A DNA stretch of 64,000 bases from Actinoallomurus iriomotensis (GTDB taxonomy: Bacteria > Actinomycetota > Actinomycetes > Streptosporangiales > Streptosporangiaceae): positions 62,001 to 126,000 of the forward strand of contig NZ_BSTJ01000009.1 of NCBI RefSeq assembly GCF_030269445.1. The letters run 5' to 3'. The notes beneath the pieces were generated by a model. The model saw nothing but the letters and a program-made list of their open reading frames with translations. It ran no database searches and was not told the DNA's origin. Both the position numbers and the translations under genes were made by a program. This document shows positions 41,733 to 49,672 of this stretch, one piece after another (position 1 is the stretch's first letter; every line of letters starts with the position of its first letter).

Positions 41733-43145
41733 TCATAGGGCAGGCGTGCAGGGAAGCGGTGTGCCGACGAACATGGAGTCCGGGTCCACCGCGGACTTGA
41801 TGGCGAGCAGGCGTTCGGTGTTCGGCCCGTAGGAGTGGGCGACCTGATCCGGGGTCTCTGGGCCGAGGAAGTTCACGTATCCGCCCGGCAGCGAGAACGG
41901 CTCGAGCGCCGCATGCAACTGCTCGACCCAGCGTAGATGCCGGGCCCCGCCCTCACCGGCGCTGTCGTCGTCCTTCTCCCACAACGAGATCAGCTCCGCC
42001 ATCTGGTGGGGCTCGCGTCGGCCGAAGGCCGTCGAGTCGAGCGGTACCCGGGCGGCGGCCCCATGGAACTGGTGCAGCAGGATCGCGGAGAACGGTGAGG
42101 TGAACGCATGGGCGCCCTGCACCAGAACATCGGTAATGGAGGCAGAAATGCCGGATATGTTGCGGGAACGAATTGCGCCCATCCGCCCGACCGGGAACAT
42201 GGCATCCGTCGCAGCCAGCCCGGCGGAACGAGTAGTCCGCCCGATGTCGACCAGCAATGGCATGCCCAGCCGGGTCAGCGCGTGCACCGGCCCGTTCTCG
42301 GTAGCTCCCTCGTCCAGGTCTCCCGACCATGTGGGCGCGACGTAGACCGCAGGGGCTCCGTCCGCGCTGGGAAGAAGACCCACGTCCACCGTCAACTCGT
42401 CCGGACCGCCTTGGAGGATCTCACTGAGATCGCCAAGAACGCGAGAAGTCTGCGAAATCGGGTAGAAGATGGTTCCGGTCACGACGGTCGGCACGGGGTG
42501 CAGACGAATCCGCGCCGACGTCACGACACCAAAATTGCCGCCGCCGCCACGCAACGCCCAGAACAGGTCAGGCTCGTGTTCGGCGTCAGTGTCCACTCGG
42601 GAGCCGTCGGCGAGGACGACCTCGGCGCCGAGCAGATTGTCGGCCGCGAGCCCGAACCGCCCGGTCAGCGGGCCGTATCCGCCGCCCAGCGTGATCCCGA
42701 CCATGCCCACGGCGCCAGCCGTCCCGGTGACGGCGGTCAGGCCCACCCGCTCGGCGGCGGCCACGACGTCGGACGAGAGCGCGCCACCTTCCACCGTCGC
42801 GACTCGCCGGTCGGCGTCGACACGGACTCCGCGCATGTCGGTCAGATCGATGGCCAGTCCCCCGGGGCGAAGCGCCCGCCCCCAGAAATCGTGTCCGCCA
42901 CCGCGTACCGACACCGGCACGCCGTGCTCGCCGGCCGCCCGTACAGCGGCCTGCACGTCGGCCGCGGTCGCACACCGCACGACCACGGCGGGACGGATGT
43001 CGGCTGCCCCGTTGAACAGCGTCACGGACCTCTCATACTCCGGGCCGCCGGTGAGCACGCGGCTTGAGCTGATCGTGGACCGCAGGTCTGCCAACAGCGC
43101 GGCGTTCACTTCATCACTGCGATCGACGTCGGGACGAGACGGCAT
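41733..43145 (-). CDS. FAD-binding (BBE-type) oxidoreductase
   Basis: The 470-residue product belongs to the berberine bridge enzyme-like group. It has FAD_binding_4 with VSVRGGGHDFWG (H85 is the expected covalent FAD site), VEGGALSSDVV, VGMVGITLGGGYGPLTGRFG and LFWALRGGGGNFGVV. The BBE tail is YVNFLGPETPDQVAHSYGPN near the C-terminus. It oxidises an alcohol, sugar or alkaloid-type substrate. ATG 43145 chosen with AGGAG upstream; GTG 43160 is possible. A palindrome lies just upstream. Confidence 0.9.
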   Translation of the reverse strand: MPSRPDVDRSDEVNAALLADLRSTISSSRVLTGGPEYERSVTLFNGAADIRPAVVVRCATAADVQAAVRAAGEHGVPVSVRGGGHDFWGRALRPGGLAIDLTDMRGVRVDADRRVATVEGGALSSDVVAAAERVGLTAVTGTAGAVGMVGITLGGGYGPLTGRFGLAADNLLGAEVVLADGSRVDTDAEHEPDLFWALRGGGGNFGVVTSARIRLHPVPTVVTGTIFYPISQTSRVLGDLSEILQGGPDELTVDVGLLPSADGAPAVYVAPTWSGDLDEGATENGPVHALTRLGMPLLVDIGRTTRSAGLAATDAMFPVGRMGAIRSRNISGISASITDVLVQGAHAFTSPFSAILLHQFHGAAARVPLDSTAFGRREPHQMAELISLWEKDDDSAGEGGARHLRWVEQLHAALEPFSLPGGYVNFLGPETPDQVAHSYGPNTERLLAIKSAVDPDSMFVGTPLPCTPAL

Positions 43146-43171
43146 GGACACTCCTGTCACAGGTCAAGGGG

Positions 43172-43192
43172 GTTGTTCGAACGAACGACAAC
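43172..43192. promoter_or_regulatory. Imperfect operator palindrome before the FAD oxidase
   Basis: GTTGTTCGAACGAACGACAA(C) is an interrupted inverted repeat with half-sites GTTGT and ACAAC. It lies 27 bases upstream of the oxidase start. TetR family regulators use sites of this kind; the decayed TetR gene nearby may once have used it. Confidence 0.4.
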
Positions 43193-43246
43193 GCGGCGAG
43201 GCGTCGTGTCATATTTCGCGTGTATGTATCGCTCACTACACATAAC

Positions 43247-43888
43247 TCAGTTCACGTGGGCGGCGCATACGGAGTGCACCGCCCCCGTGAGCGCCTGGCG
43301 GTGAAGGGCGTCCAGCCGTTCCAGTGCCGCGCCCGAACCGGCGGCCACGGCGAGTTGCACCGTGCATGCCGTCGGCTCGGCGCGCAATCGGACCGTGGCC
43401 TTCAACTCGCGGAGCAGGTCCGCGGTCAACTGGTCGAGCCGCGTGCGGATCTGTCCTAGGTCGGGACGGGTCGTCGGGGCTTCTTCGGGGTGTGCGGCCC
43501 AGCGTGTGAACAATCCTTTTTGTACGACCTTGCTCGCGGTGATCTGGTCCTGGAAGAAGGCCGTTGCCGAAACCGGATCGAGCCCGAGGTCGCCGGCCTG
43601 GTTTCGCACCTGCTCCAGAACCTGCTGCTCGCGCGCGGGGTCGTCGATCGGTGAGCCGGTGCCGAACTTGGACGCTGCCACGTCATCGCTCACGCGGAGC
43701 CGCTGGATGATGAGGTCGGTCAATGGGCCGAGCCTGCCGAGCGACCTGCCCGGCTGGAGGGCGTCGGTCGAAGAATCGGCGTTCGCCGGTGCACCTGCGG
43801 CGTCGGCTTGGGGAACGCTCACTCTGGTCACGCCGACCACCAGCGCGGTGACCGCGAGGCCGCGTGCCACGGTCCTGCTCGACTTCAA
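43247..43888 (-). CDS. Secreted chorismate mutase (AroQ-gamma type)
   Basis: The 213-residue product has a signal peptide (about 1-30, ending PQADAAGA). The helical chorismate mutase domain follows, with LGPLTDLIIQRLRVSDDVAA, SKFGTGSPIDDPAREQQVLE and FFQDQITASKVVQKGLFTRW. A C-terminal cysteine pair (TACTVQLA and SVCAAH) fits the disulfide of exported *AroQ enzymes such as that of M. tuberculosis. It converts chorismate to prephenate outside the cytoplasm. The gene ends just before the inverted membrane-protein gene. Confidence 0.88.
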   Translation of the reverse strand: MKSSRTVARGLAVTALVVGVTRVSVPQADAAGAPANADSSTDALQPGRSLGRLGPLTDLIIQRLRVSDDVAASKFGTGSPIDDPAREQQVLEQVRNQAGDLGLDPVSATAFFQDQITASKVVQKGLFTRWAAHPEEAPTTRPDLGQIRTRLDQLTADLLRELKATVRLRAEPTACTVQLAVAAGSGAALERLDALHRQALTGAVHSVCAAHVN

Positions 43889-43891
43889 CTG

Positions 43892-44449
43892 TCAGCCCTC
43901 CTTCGCGGCGCGGCTGAGGCGGATGGCCGAGATCAGGAAGAAGACGCCTCCGGGGATGGCGTAGCCGGCCGCGTTGGTCAGCGTCGGGTTCTCCGCGGAG
44001 GCGCCGATGATGAACGAGCTACCGGCGAGCACGGAGATCGCTCCGCTGATGATCATCGGCCACTGGCCGCCCATGGTGCGACGGGTGACGCCCACGATCA
44101 GTTGGACCAGCCCGGCGACGACCGCCCAGGCGCCCCACACTCTCAGGACCGCCGGAATACCGGACGCGCAGGCGATGGCCACGCCGACGGCGGTGAGCAG
44201 GCTGACCACGATGTTCACATACAGCAGCACGGGCGATCCGGTGGTACGCGACGCGCGGGCGTCGACGATGGCGGCGGCCACGTCGAACAGCGGGTACAGC
44301 ACGAGCAGAGTGACCGCGAGCGGACCCAGTTTCGAGGCGGTCGTGAACATCACGAGGGCCCAGAGGATGGCGAATCCGAAGCGGACGAAGTACAGCCGCC
44401 GCAGGGTGTAAGCCGTCCCGGCGATGCTGCTCGAAGCGATTGTGGTCAC
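43892..44449 (-). CDS. DUF308-like membrane protein, paralogue A
   Basis: The 185-residue product has about six membrane helices (LYFVRFGFAILWALVMFTTA, LGPLAVTLLVLYPLFDVAAA, VLRVWGAWAVVAGLVQLIVG). It has a conserved central RRTMGGQWPMIISGAISVLA and ends RLSRAAKEG. GTG 44449 is chosen because its length and N-terminus then match paralogue B exactly. Such proteins occur beside redox and stress genes; the role is unknown. It is divergent from paralogue B across four AGAACGTTCT-type operators. Confidence 0.8.
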   Translation of the reverse strand: MTTIASSSIAGTAYTLRRLYFVRFGFAILWALVMFTTASKLGPLAVTLLVLYPLFDVAAAIVDARASRTTGSPVLLYVNIVVSLLTAVGVAIACASGIPAVLRVWGAWAVVAGLVQLIVGVTRRTMGGQWPMIISGAISVLAGSSFIIGASAENPTLTNAAGYAIPGGVFFLISAIRLSRAAKEG

Positions 44450-44505
44450 AGTGGCCCTTTCAACGGTGGTGTGGCGCAGGGAAGCACGTTCAGCGGGTAA
44501 AGAAC

Positions 44506-44647
44506 GAACGTTCTGTCTGGATGAGCATGGCAACTCTGCCATGCACTGTCAAGACAGAACGTTCTACTCCAATAAACGTAGAAGGTAGAACGTTCTGTCT
44601 TGACGTCTCAGAGGAGCCGTGCCATCGTTGGCCGCGATAGAACGTTC
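44506..44647. promoter_or_regulatory. Four AGAACGTTCT-type operators between inverted paralogues
   Basis: GAACGTTC cores lie at 44506-44513, 44557-44564, 44588-44595 and 44640-44647. The middle two sit inside a perfect 20-base inverted repeat, GTCAAGACAGAACGTTCTAC at 44548-44567 and its complement at 44585-44604. They are palindromes within a palindrome. The whole 308-base gap (44450-44757) holds no gene. The same core recurs before the TetR gene at 49573, which is therefore the best candidate repressor. Confidence 0.75.
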
Positions 44648-44757
44648 GGTCTCGTCAATCTCGGATCCGGTGGTTCAAGCATCTGGTCGAGGAGGCCGGC
44701 GGCGGGCGTTCGCTGACCCGCATAGCCCTTGTCCGCTGATTGTTCGAAAGGATCGTC

Positions 44758-45315
44758 GTGACCGCCGTTGCCTCATCCATCCCCCGCGGGATCGCGCCGG
44801 CTCTACGCCGCCTGTATCTCGTTCGGTTCGGGTTCGCCATCGTCTGGGCCCTCCTGCTGTTCGCCACCAAGTCGGACCTCGGGCCGGTCGGCGCCACCCT
44901 GCTCGTCGTGTATCCCCTGTTCGACGTGGCCGCGGCAGTCGTGGACACTCGTTCGTCCCGCACCACCGGGCCGGCGCGCGGACTGTACGTGAACATCGCG
45001 ATCAGCCTGCTCGCCGCCATCGGGGTGGCCGTCGCCTGCGCGTCCGGTGTGCCGGCCGTCCTGCGCGTGTGGGGCGCCTGGGCGATCGTCTCCGGGCTCG
45101 TGCAGCTGATCGTGGGCGCCGCGCGCCGCACGATGGGCGGCCAGTGGCCGATGATCCTCAGCGGTGGCATCTCCGTGCTCGCCGGCGCTTCGTTCGTCAC
45201 GTCGGCCTCCGCGGCGAACCCGTCGCTGGCCAACATCGCCGGCTACGCGGTGCTGGGGGGCATCTTCTTCCTCATCTCGGCGCTGCGCCTCGGCCGCGCC
45301 GCCAAGGAGCGCTGA
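44758..45315 (+). CDS. DUF308-like membrane protein, paralogue B
   Basis: The 185-residue product is about three quarters identical by eye to paralogue A (43892-44449). It shares LRRLYLVRFGFAIVWALLLF, VVYPLFDVAAAVVDTRSSRT, GVPAVLRVWGAWAIVSGLVQ and RRTMGGQWPMILSGGISVLA. The GTG start has GAAAGGATC upstream. The flavoprotein gene starts one base after its stop, so the two form an operon under the AGAACGTTCT operators. Confidence 0.82.
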   Translation: MTAVASSIPRGIAPALRRLYLVRFGFAIVWALLLFATKSDLGPVGATLLVVYPLFDVAAAVVDTRSSRTTGPARGLYVNIAISLLAAIGVAVACASGVPAVLRVWGAWAIVSGLVQLIVGAARRTMGGQWPMILSGGISVLAGASFVTSASAANPSLANIAGYAVLGGIFFLISALRLGRAAKER

Positions 45316-45316
45316 C

Positions 45317-46756
45317 ATGGACACCACGACGTACGACGTCATCGTCATCGGCGCGGGTCCGGTCGGGGAGAACATCGCCGATCGGGTGGCGCAGGGCGGC
45401 CTCAGAGCCGCGATCGTCGAGCGGGAACTGGTCGGCGGCGAATGCTCCTACTGGGCCTGCATGCCGACCAAGGCGCTGCTGCGGAGCGCGGCCGCGCTCC
45501 GGGCGGCCCGGCACGTGCCCGGCGCCCGTGAGGCGGTGACGGGTGACCTGGACACGGCGGCCGTGCTCCGTCGTCGCGACTCCTTCGCCTCGAACTGGAA
45601 GGACGACGGGCAGGTGTCCTGGCTCAGCCAGGCGGGGATCTCGCTGTACCGCGGGCAGGGGCGGATCAGCTCCACCCGGGTCGTCGAGGTGACCGGCGAG
45701 GACGGCGCGACCACCTCGCTGACCGCACGGCACGCGGTCGTGATCGCGACTGGAAGCGGCGCGCTGGTCCCGGACATCGCCGGTCTGCGCGAGGCGGCAC
45801 CGTGGACCAGCCGGGAGGCGGCCGCCGCGAGCGCGGTCCCCGGCCGGCTCGCCATCATCGGCGGTGGCGTGGTGGCGTCGGAGATGGCGACCGCGTTCGC
45901 CGGTCTCGGGGCTTCGGTGACGATGCTGGCCCGCGACGGTGTGCTGCCGCTCGCGGAGCCGTTCGCCGGCGAGCGGGTCGTCGAGTCGTTGCGGGACGCC
46001 GGTGTGTCGGTACGCCTCGGTGCTGAGGCCGGATCCGTGAAGCGCGACGACGACGGAACCGTGTCCGTCGCTCTCACCGACGGTGAGCAGATCGAAGCCG
46101 ACGAACTCCTCGTCGCGATCGGCCGTACGCCGAACACCCAGGACATCGGTCTTGACCACATCGGTCTGACGCCGGGCGCCTGGCTCACGGTCGACGACAC
46201 GTTGCGCGTCCTCGGGGACGACGGGGCGCCGATCGGTGACGGTTGGCTGTATGCCGCCGGTGACGTCAACCGGCGCGTGCTGCTGACGCACCAGGGCAAG
46301 TACCAGGCCCGCGCCGCGGGCGACGTCATCGTGGCACGCGCGAAGGGCGAAGCGGTCGAGGACGGCCGATGGGGCCGGCACGCGGCAACGGCCGACGAAC
46401 GTGCGGTGCCACAGGTGGTCTTCACCGAACCGGAGATCGCGTCGGTGGGACTGACCGCGGCCGCGGCCGCGGCCGCCGGACTGCGGATCCGGGTCGTCGA
46501 CCACGACCTGGGCGCCGTCGCCGGATCCGCCCTGCACGCCGACGGGTACCGGGGGCACGCGCGCATGGTCGTCGACGAGGACCGGAAGGTGATCGTCGGG
46601 TTCACGCTCGCCGGTCCCGACGTCGCGGAACTGCTGCACGCGGCGACGATCGCGGTCGTCGGGGAGGTTCCGCTGGACCGGCTCTGGCATGCGGTTCCGG
46701 CGTTCCCCACCGTCAGCGAGGTGTGGCTCCGGCTGCTGGAAGCCTACGGCCGCTGA
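45317..46756 (+). CDS. Pyridine nucleotide-disulfide oxidoreductase (mercuric reductase/dihydrolipoamide dehydrogenase-like)
   Basis: The 479-residue product has an FAD-binding GAGPVGENIA, a redox-active disulfide C43-x4-C48 in GGECSYWACMPTK, an NAD(P)H-binding IIGGGVVASEMATAFAGLGA, and a second FAD site YAAGDVNRRVLLTHQGKYQA. The C-terminal dimerisation domain has PAFPTVSEVWLRLL. The usual C-terminal His-x4-Glu acid-base pair is replaced around HAVPAFPTVSE (His retained, Glu 8 later). It reduces a disulfide or quinone; the substrate is unknown. Second gene of the operon with paralogue B. Confidence 0.9.
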   Translation: MDTTTYDVIVIGAGPVGENIADRVAQGGLRAAIVERELVGGECSYWACMPTKALLRSAAALRAARHVPGAREAVTGDLDTAAVLRRRDSFASNWKDDGQVSWLSQAGISLYRGQGRISSTRVVEVTGEDGATTSLTARHAVVIATGSGALVPDIAGLREAAPWTSREAAAASAVPGRLAIIGGGVVASEMATAFAGLGASVTMLARDGVLPLAEPFAGERVVESLRDAGVSVRLGAEAGSVKRDDDGTVSVALTDGEQIEADELLVAIGRTPNTQDIGLDHIGLTPGAWLTVDDTLRVLGDDGAPIGDGWLYAAGDVNRRVLLTHQGKYQARAAGDVIVARAKGEAVEDGRWGRHAATADERAVPQVVFTEPEIASVGLTAAAAAAAGLRIRVVDHDLGAVAGSALHADGYRGHARMVVDEDRKVIVGFTLAGPDVAELLHAATIAVVGEVPLDRLWHAVPAFPTVSEVWLRLLEAYGR

Positions 46757-46838
46757 CCGCTCGGCAGAGATCCGCCCCGTCGCGATGACGGCGGGACGAG
46801 ACGACAGCACTACAACTTCCCGAAAGGTTCGATCTGCC

Positions 46839-47627
46839 ATGCGTTTGCGCTTGTTCCGCGGTGCCGCGATCGTCGGCGTTACCGCACTCGGCCTGCTCAC
46901 GGCGACCTTGTCGGCCGTGGCGGCGACTCCCGGCAAGCCGGATGACGGCCCGAAGCCGACCGTCGTACTCGTTCACGGAGCGTGGGCGGACTCCTCGAGC
47001 TGGGACCCGGTCATCGAGCGGCTGACCCGCGACGGTTATCCCGTGCGGGCCATCGCCGATCCGCTGCAGGGCCTGACCAGTGACACCGCCTACGTCAGCA
47101 GCTACCTGTCCACGATCGACGGCCCCAAGGTGCTGGTCGGCCATTCCTACGGTGGCGCCGTCATCACCAACGCCGCGACCTCCGTCCCCGACGTCAAGTC
47201 CCTGGTCTACATCGCCGCGTTCATCCCCGCCAAGGGCGAGACCATCGGTGAGCTCGCCGCCAAGTCGACCCCGGCGCTGCCGCTGGTCTCCACTGAGGTT
47301 CCCGGCGGCACGGAGGTCACCATCGACCCGGCGCGGTTCCGCACCGCCTTCGCCGGTGACCTCGACAAGGCCACCGCCACGGACCTCGCCGTCACCCAGC
47401 GGCCCGCCAACACCAGAGCCGTCACCGATTCGAGCGTCGATGAGGGCTTTCGCAGCATTCCCTCCTGGGCCCTCATCACCCGCCAGGACCACGCCATCAG
47501 CCCCGACGTGCAGCGCTTCATGACCGCCCGGGCCCACTCGCGCACCACTGAGGTGGACGCCTCCCACGCGGTCATGCTCAGCCGTCCCGACGCCGTCACC
47601 AAGATCATCGAGCAAGCCGCGCGGTGA
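46839..47627 (+). CDS. Secreted alpha/beta hydrolase
   Basis: The 262-residue product has a signal peptide (about 1-29, GLLTATLSAVAATPG). The alpha/beta hydrolase fold follows, with oxyanion HGAWADSSSW, nucleophile elbow GHSYGG, and catalytic His in DASHAVMLSRPD. It resembles the RsbQ/EstC-like hydrolases that act on small esters. The ATG 46839 follows GAAAGG. It lies 82 bases after the flavoprotein gene and may belong to the same transcript. Confidence 0.87.
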   Translation: MRLRLFRGAAIVGVTALGLLTATLSAVAATPGKPDDGPKPTVVLVHGAWADSSSWDPVIERLTRDGYPVRAIADPLQGLTSDTAYVSSYLSTIDGPKVLVGHSYGGAVITNAATSVPDVKSLVYIAAFIPAKGETIGELAAKSTPALPLVSTEVPGGTEVTIDPARFRTAFAGDLDKATATDLAVTQRPANTRAVTDSSVDEGFRSIPSWALITRQDHAISPDVQRFMTARAHSRTTEVDASHAVMLSRPDAVTKIIEQAAR

Positions 47628-47634
47628 CCTCTGC

Positions 47635-47660
47635 GTCCGGCGGCCGCCGCCCCGCCGGAC
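47635..47660 (+). terminator. Hairpin after the hydrolase gene
   Basis: GTCCGGCGG (47635-47643) pairs perfectly with CCGCCGGAC (47652-47660). It begins seven bases after the hydrolase stop. Confidence 0.55.
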
Positions 47661-47706
47661 GTCCGCGGGACATCTCGAACCAGAATGCGACCGGGCAAGG
47701 GGACCC

Positions 47707-47874
47707 ATGACCGTCGAAGTCGACACCACCGCACAGGCCGGGACCGTGCCGATGACTCGCGCGCAGATCGGGCAGGCCGGCCTCGCGCTGCTCGGTCTCA
47801 CCCGGCAGGACACGGCGTACGGGCAGCTCGCACTGGCCATGGGACTGCTCGGCATCGGGCTCGGGCCGCGATGA
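47707..47874 (+). CDS. Short ORF, probable MFS-transporter remnant, coupled to marR
   Basis: A 55-residue frame starts at ATG 47707 and its stop overlaps the MarR start (ATGA). The second half (LTRQDTAYGQLALAMGLLGI, then GLGPR) resembles an internal segment of DHA2-type drug exporters. That suggests a transporter gene was deleted and left a short in-frame piece. It could also work as a leader peptide that couples translation to the MarR gene. Confidence 0.4.
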   Translation: MTVEVDTTAQAGTVPMTRAQIGQAGLALLGLTRQDTAYGQLALAMGLLGIGLGPR

Positions 47875-48350
47875 TCCCCGGCGAAACGATCGCGAACCTC
47901 GAACGCGAGGTCGCCGTTTTCGTGCGCCAAGAGGGCGCCGCGTCAGGACGGCTCGGCCGTGAGACGCACCCGGATCTCACGGCCGCCACCTACGGCCTGC
48001 TGGCTCACCTGGCCGACCGCGGTCGGCGCCGGCCCACTGAGATCGCCGAGCACATGGGCATAGCGTCTCCCGTTGTCTCGCGCCGGCTCCAGCTGCTGGA
48101 GACGCTCGGTCTCATAGAGCGGTTTCCCGTGCCGAACGACGGCCGGGCTTATCTGGTGGGCCTCACCGACGAGGGCCGCCACCGCGTTGCCGAGGTCCAG
48201 GACGTCCGCGGCAGGCGGCTGGGTGAGCTTCTCGAGTCGTGGCCGGAACGCGATGTCCGCACCTTCGCCGAACTCCTCGCGAAGTTCAACGGCAGTGCCG
48301 CCGGGCCGGCTCGGCACCGCGTGACGACGGGCGGTGACGTCCGTGGGTGA
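47871..48350 (+). CDS. MarR-family regulator
   Basis: The 159-residue product has a winged helix: ATYGLLAHLADRGRRRPTEI, EHMGIASPVVSRRLQLLETL, GLIERFPVPNDGRAYLVGLT, with long flanking dimerisation helices. MarR proteins usually control a neighbouring exporter or detoxifying gene; the piece of MFS sequence just before it fits. The end overlaps the TetR start by 17 bases. Confidence 0.87.
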   Translation: MIPGETIANLEREVAVFVRQEGAASGRLGRETHPDLTAATYGLLAHLADRGRRRPTEIAEHMGIASPVVSRRLQLLETLGLIERFPVPNDGRAYLVGLTDEGRHRVAEVQDVRGRRLGELLESWPERDVRTFAELLAKFNGSAAGPARHRVTTGGDVRG

Positions 48351-48918
48351 CCGTTCTCCGGCGCGGTCGCGGCTGCTCGGCACGGCGAGCCGCCTGTTCT
48401 ACACCGAGGGGCTTCACTCCGTCGGCATCGACCGCATCGTGGCCGAGGCGCAGGTGACTCGCGCGACTCTCTACCGGCACTTCCCGAGCAAGGACCACCT
48501 TGTCGTCGCCTATTTGAGAGAGGTCGACAAGGCCATTCGCGCCAAAGTGGCCGAGGCCGCCGCCCGGGAAGAGTCCTCGGCCGACGTCGTACGAGCCGTC
48601 GGTGAGTCGATCGCCGCCGATATCCGGGCTCCCGGGTTCCGCGGCTGCGCCTTTCTCAACGCCGCGGCCGAATACCCTGACCCCGCGCACCCCGTGCACC
48701 GAACCGTTCTCGTCCACCGCGAGTGGTTCCTCCGCACGATCACCGATCTGATGACGCACGCCGGGGCCACCGCACCCGATCCCGCCGCGAGGCACTTCGT
48801 CATGTTGCGGGACGGGGCGATGGCGGCGGGCTCCCTCGCCGACCCGGAGCCGATCTGCCGCACGCTTCTCCGCGGGGTCGAAGGTCTGCTGAAGTACCAG
48901 GATGCCCGCGTCGTCTAG
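48334..48918 (+). CDS. TetR-family regulator, paralogue 1
   Basis: The 194-residue product has a TetR DNA-binding domain (about 10-58: LLGTASRLFYTEGLHSVGID, RIVAEAQVTRATLYRHFPSK). The C-terminal domain contains GFRGCAFLNAAAEYPDPAHP, a form seen in the YdeS/TetR_C_11-like group. GTG 48334 overlaps marR. It is convergent with a close paralogue (48959-49573), about two thirds identical by eye. Confidence 0.88.
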   Translation: MTSVGDRSPARSRLLGTASRLFYTEGLHSVGIDRIVAEAQVTRATLYRHFPSKDHLVVAYLREVDKAIRAKVAEAAAREESSADVVRAVGESIAADIRAPGFRGCAFLNAAAEYPDPAHPVHRTVLVHREWFLRTITDLMTHAGATAPDPAARHFVMLRDGAMAAGSLADPEPICRTLLRGVEGLLKYQDARVV

Positions 48919-48958
48919 CAGGCGGCGGGTCGCGGTCTGATCGTCGGAGCCTTGGCTC

Positions 48959-49573
48959 TCAGGCGGTCTTCGCCCCGGACCCGCCAGACGTGGAGCCGAT
49001 GCGGTGCTGCAGGATTCCGTCGACACCCTGGAGGAACGTGTCGCAGACCTCCACCGGGTCGGAGAGGCAGCCCTCGGCCATCGCCCCGTCCCGCAACATG
49101 ACGAAATGCCGGGCCGCGAGCTCGGGTGGCGTCTCGCCGACTTGCGCGAGCAGATCAGTGACGGTGTTCAGGAACCACTCGCGGTGAGCGAGGACGGTCT
49201 TGTGAACGGGATGCTCGGGATCCGGATACTCCGCGACGGCGTTGAGGAAGGCGCATCCACGGAAGGCGGCTGACTGGATACCGTTGGCGATCGACTTGGC
49301 GATGGCTCGCAGGATGTCGGCGGCCGGTTGGTCGCTGCCGAGGGCTTGGCCGACCTGATCGCGATCGGCCTGGTGGACCGCCTGCAGGTACGCGACGACG
49401 AGTTCTTCCTTGCCGGGAAAGTGCCGGTACAGCGTCGCGCGGGTCACCTTCGCCTCCGCGACGATCCGATCGATCCCGACGGAGTGGATTCCCTCGGCGT
49501 AGAAGAGCCGGGTGGCGGTCTCGAGCAGCCGCGATCGTGCTTCGGAAACCTGACCTTGAGCGTTGTGCGCCAT
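48959..49573 (-). CDS. TetR-family regulator, paralogue 2
   Basis: The 204-residue product has the same recognition region as paralogue 1 (YAEGIHSVGIDRIVAEAKVT, then RATLYRHFPGK) and the same FRGCAFLNAVAEYPDPEHPV segment. An AGAACGTTC operator lies 23 bases before its ATG, and four more lie before the membrane-protein/flavoprotein genes at 44.5 kb. It is therefore likely to repress itself and those genes. The inducer is unknown; the conserved Cys in RGCAF may sense redox state, which is inference. Confidence 0.88.
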   Translation of the reverse strand: MAHNAQGQVSEARSRLLETATRLFYAEGIHSVGIDRIVAEAKVTRATLYRHFPGKEELVVAYLQAVHQADRDQVGQALGSDQPAADILRAIAKSIANGIQSAAFRGCAFLNAVAEYPDPEHPVHKTVLAHREWFLNTVTDLLAQVGETPPELAARHFVMLRDGAMAEGCLSDPVEVCDTFLQGVDGILQHRIGSTSGGSGAKTA

Positions 49574-49595
49574 CGTGGGGGAAGTCTAATCGATA

Positions 49596-49605
49596 GAACG
49601 TTCAG
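49596..49605. promoter_or_regulatory. AGAACGTTCA operator before TetR paralogue 2
   Basis: CGATAGAACGTTCAGTA shares its left flank (CGATAGAACGTTC) exactly with the site at 44635-44647. It lies in the 99-base gap between the TetR gene and the divergent response regulator, so it could affect both. Confidence 0.65.
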
Positions 49606-49672
49606 TATCCCGAGGCCCCTGAACATGGTGGGTTCGCATACGTCGGCGATATGTCGCGCTGTTTAGGCTTCG

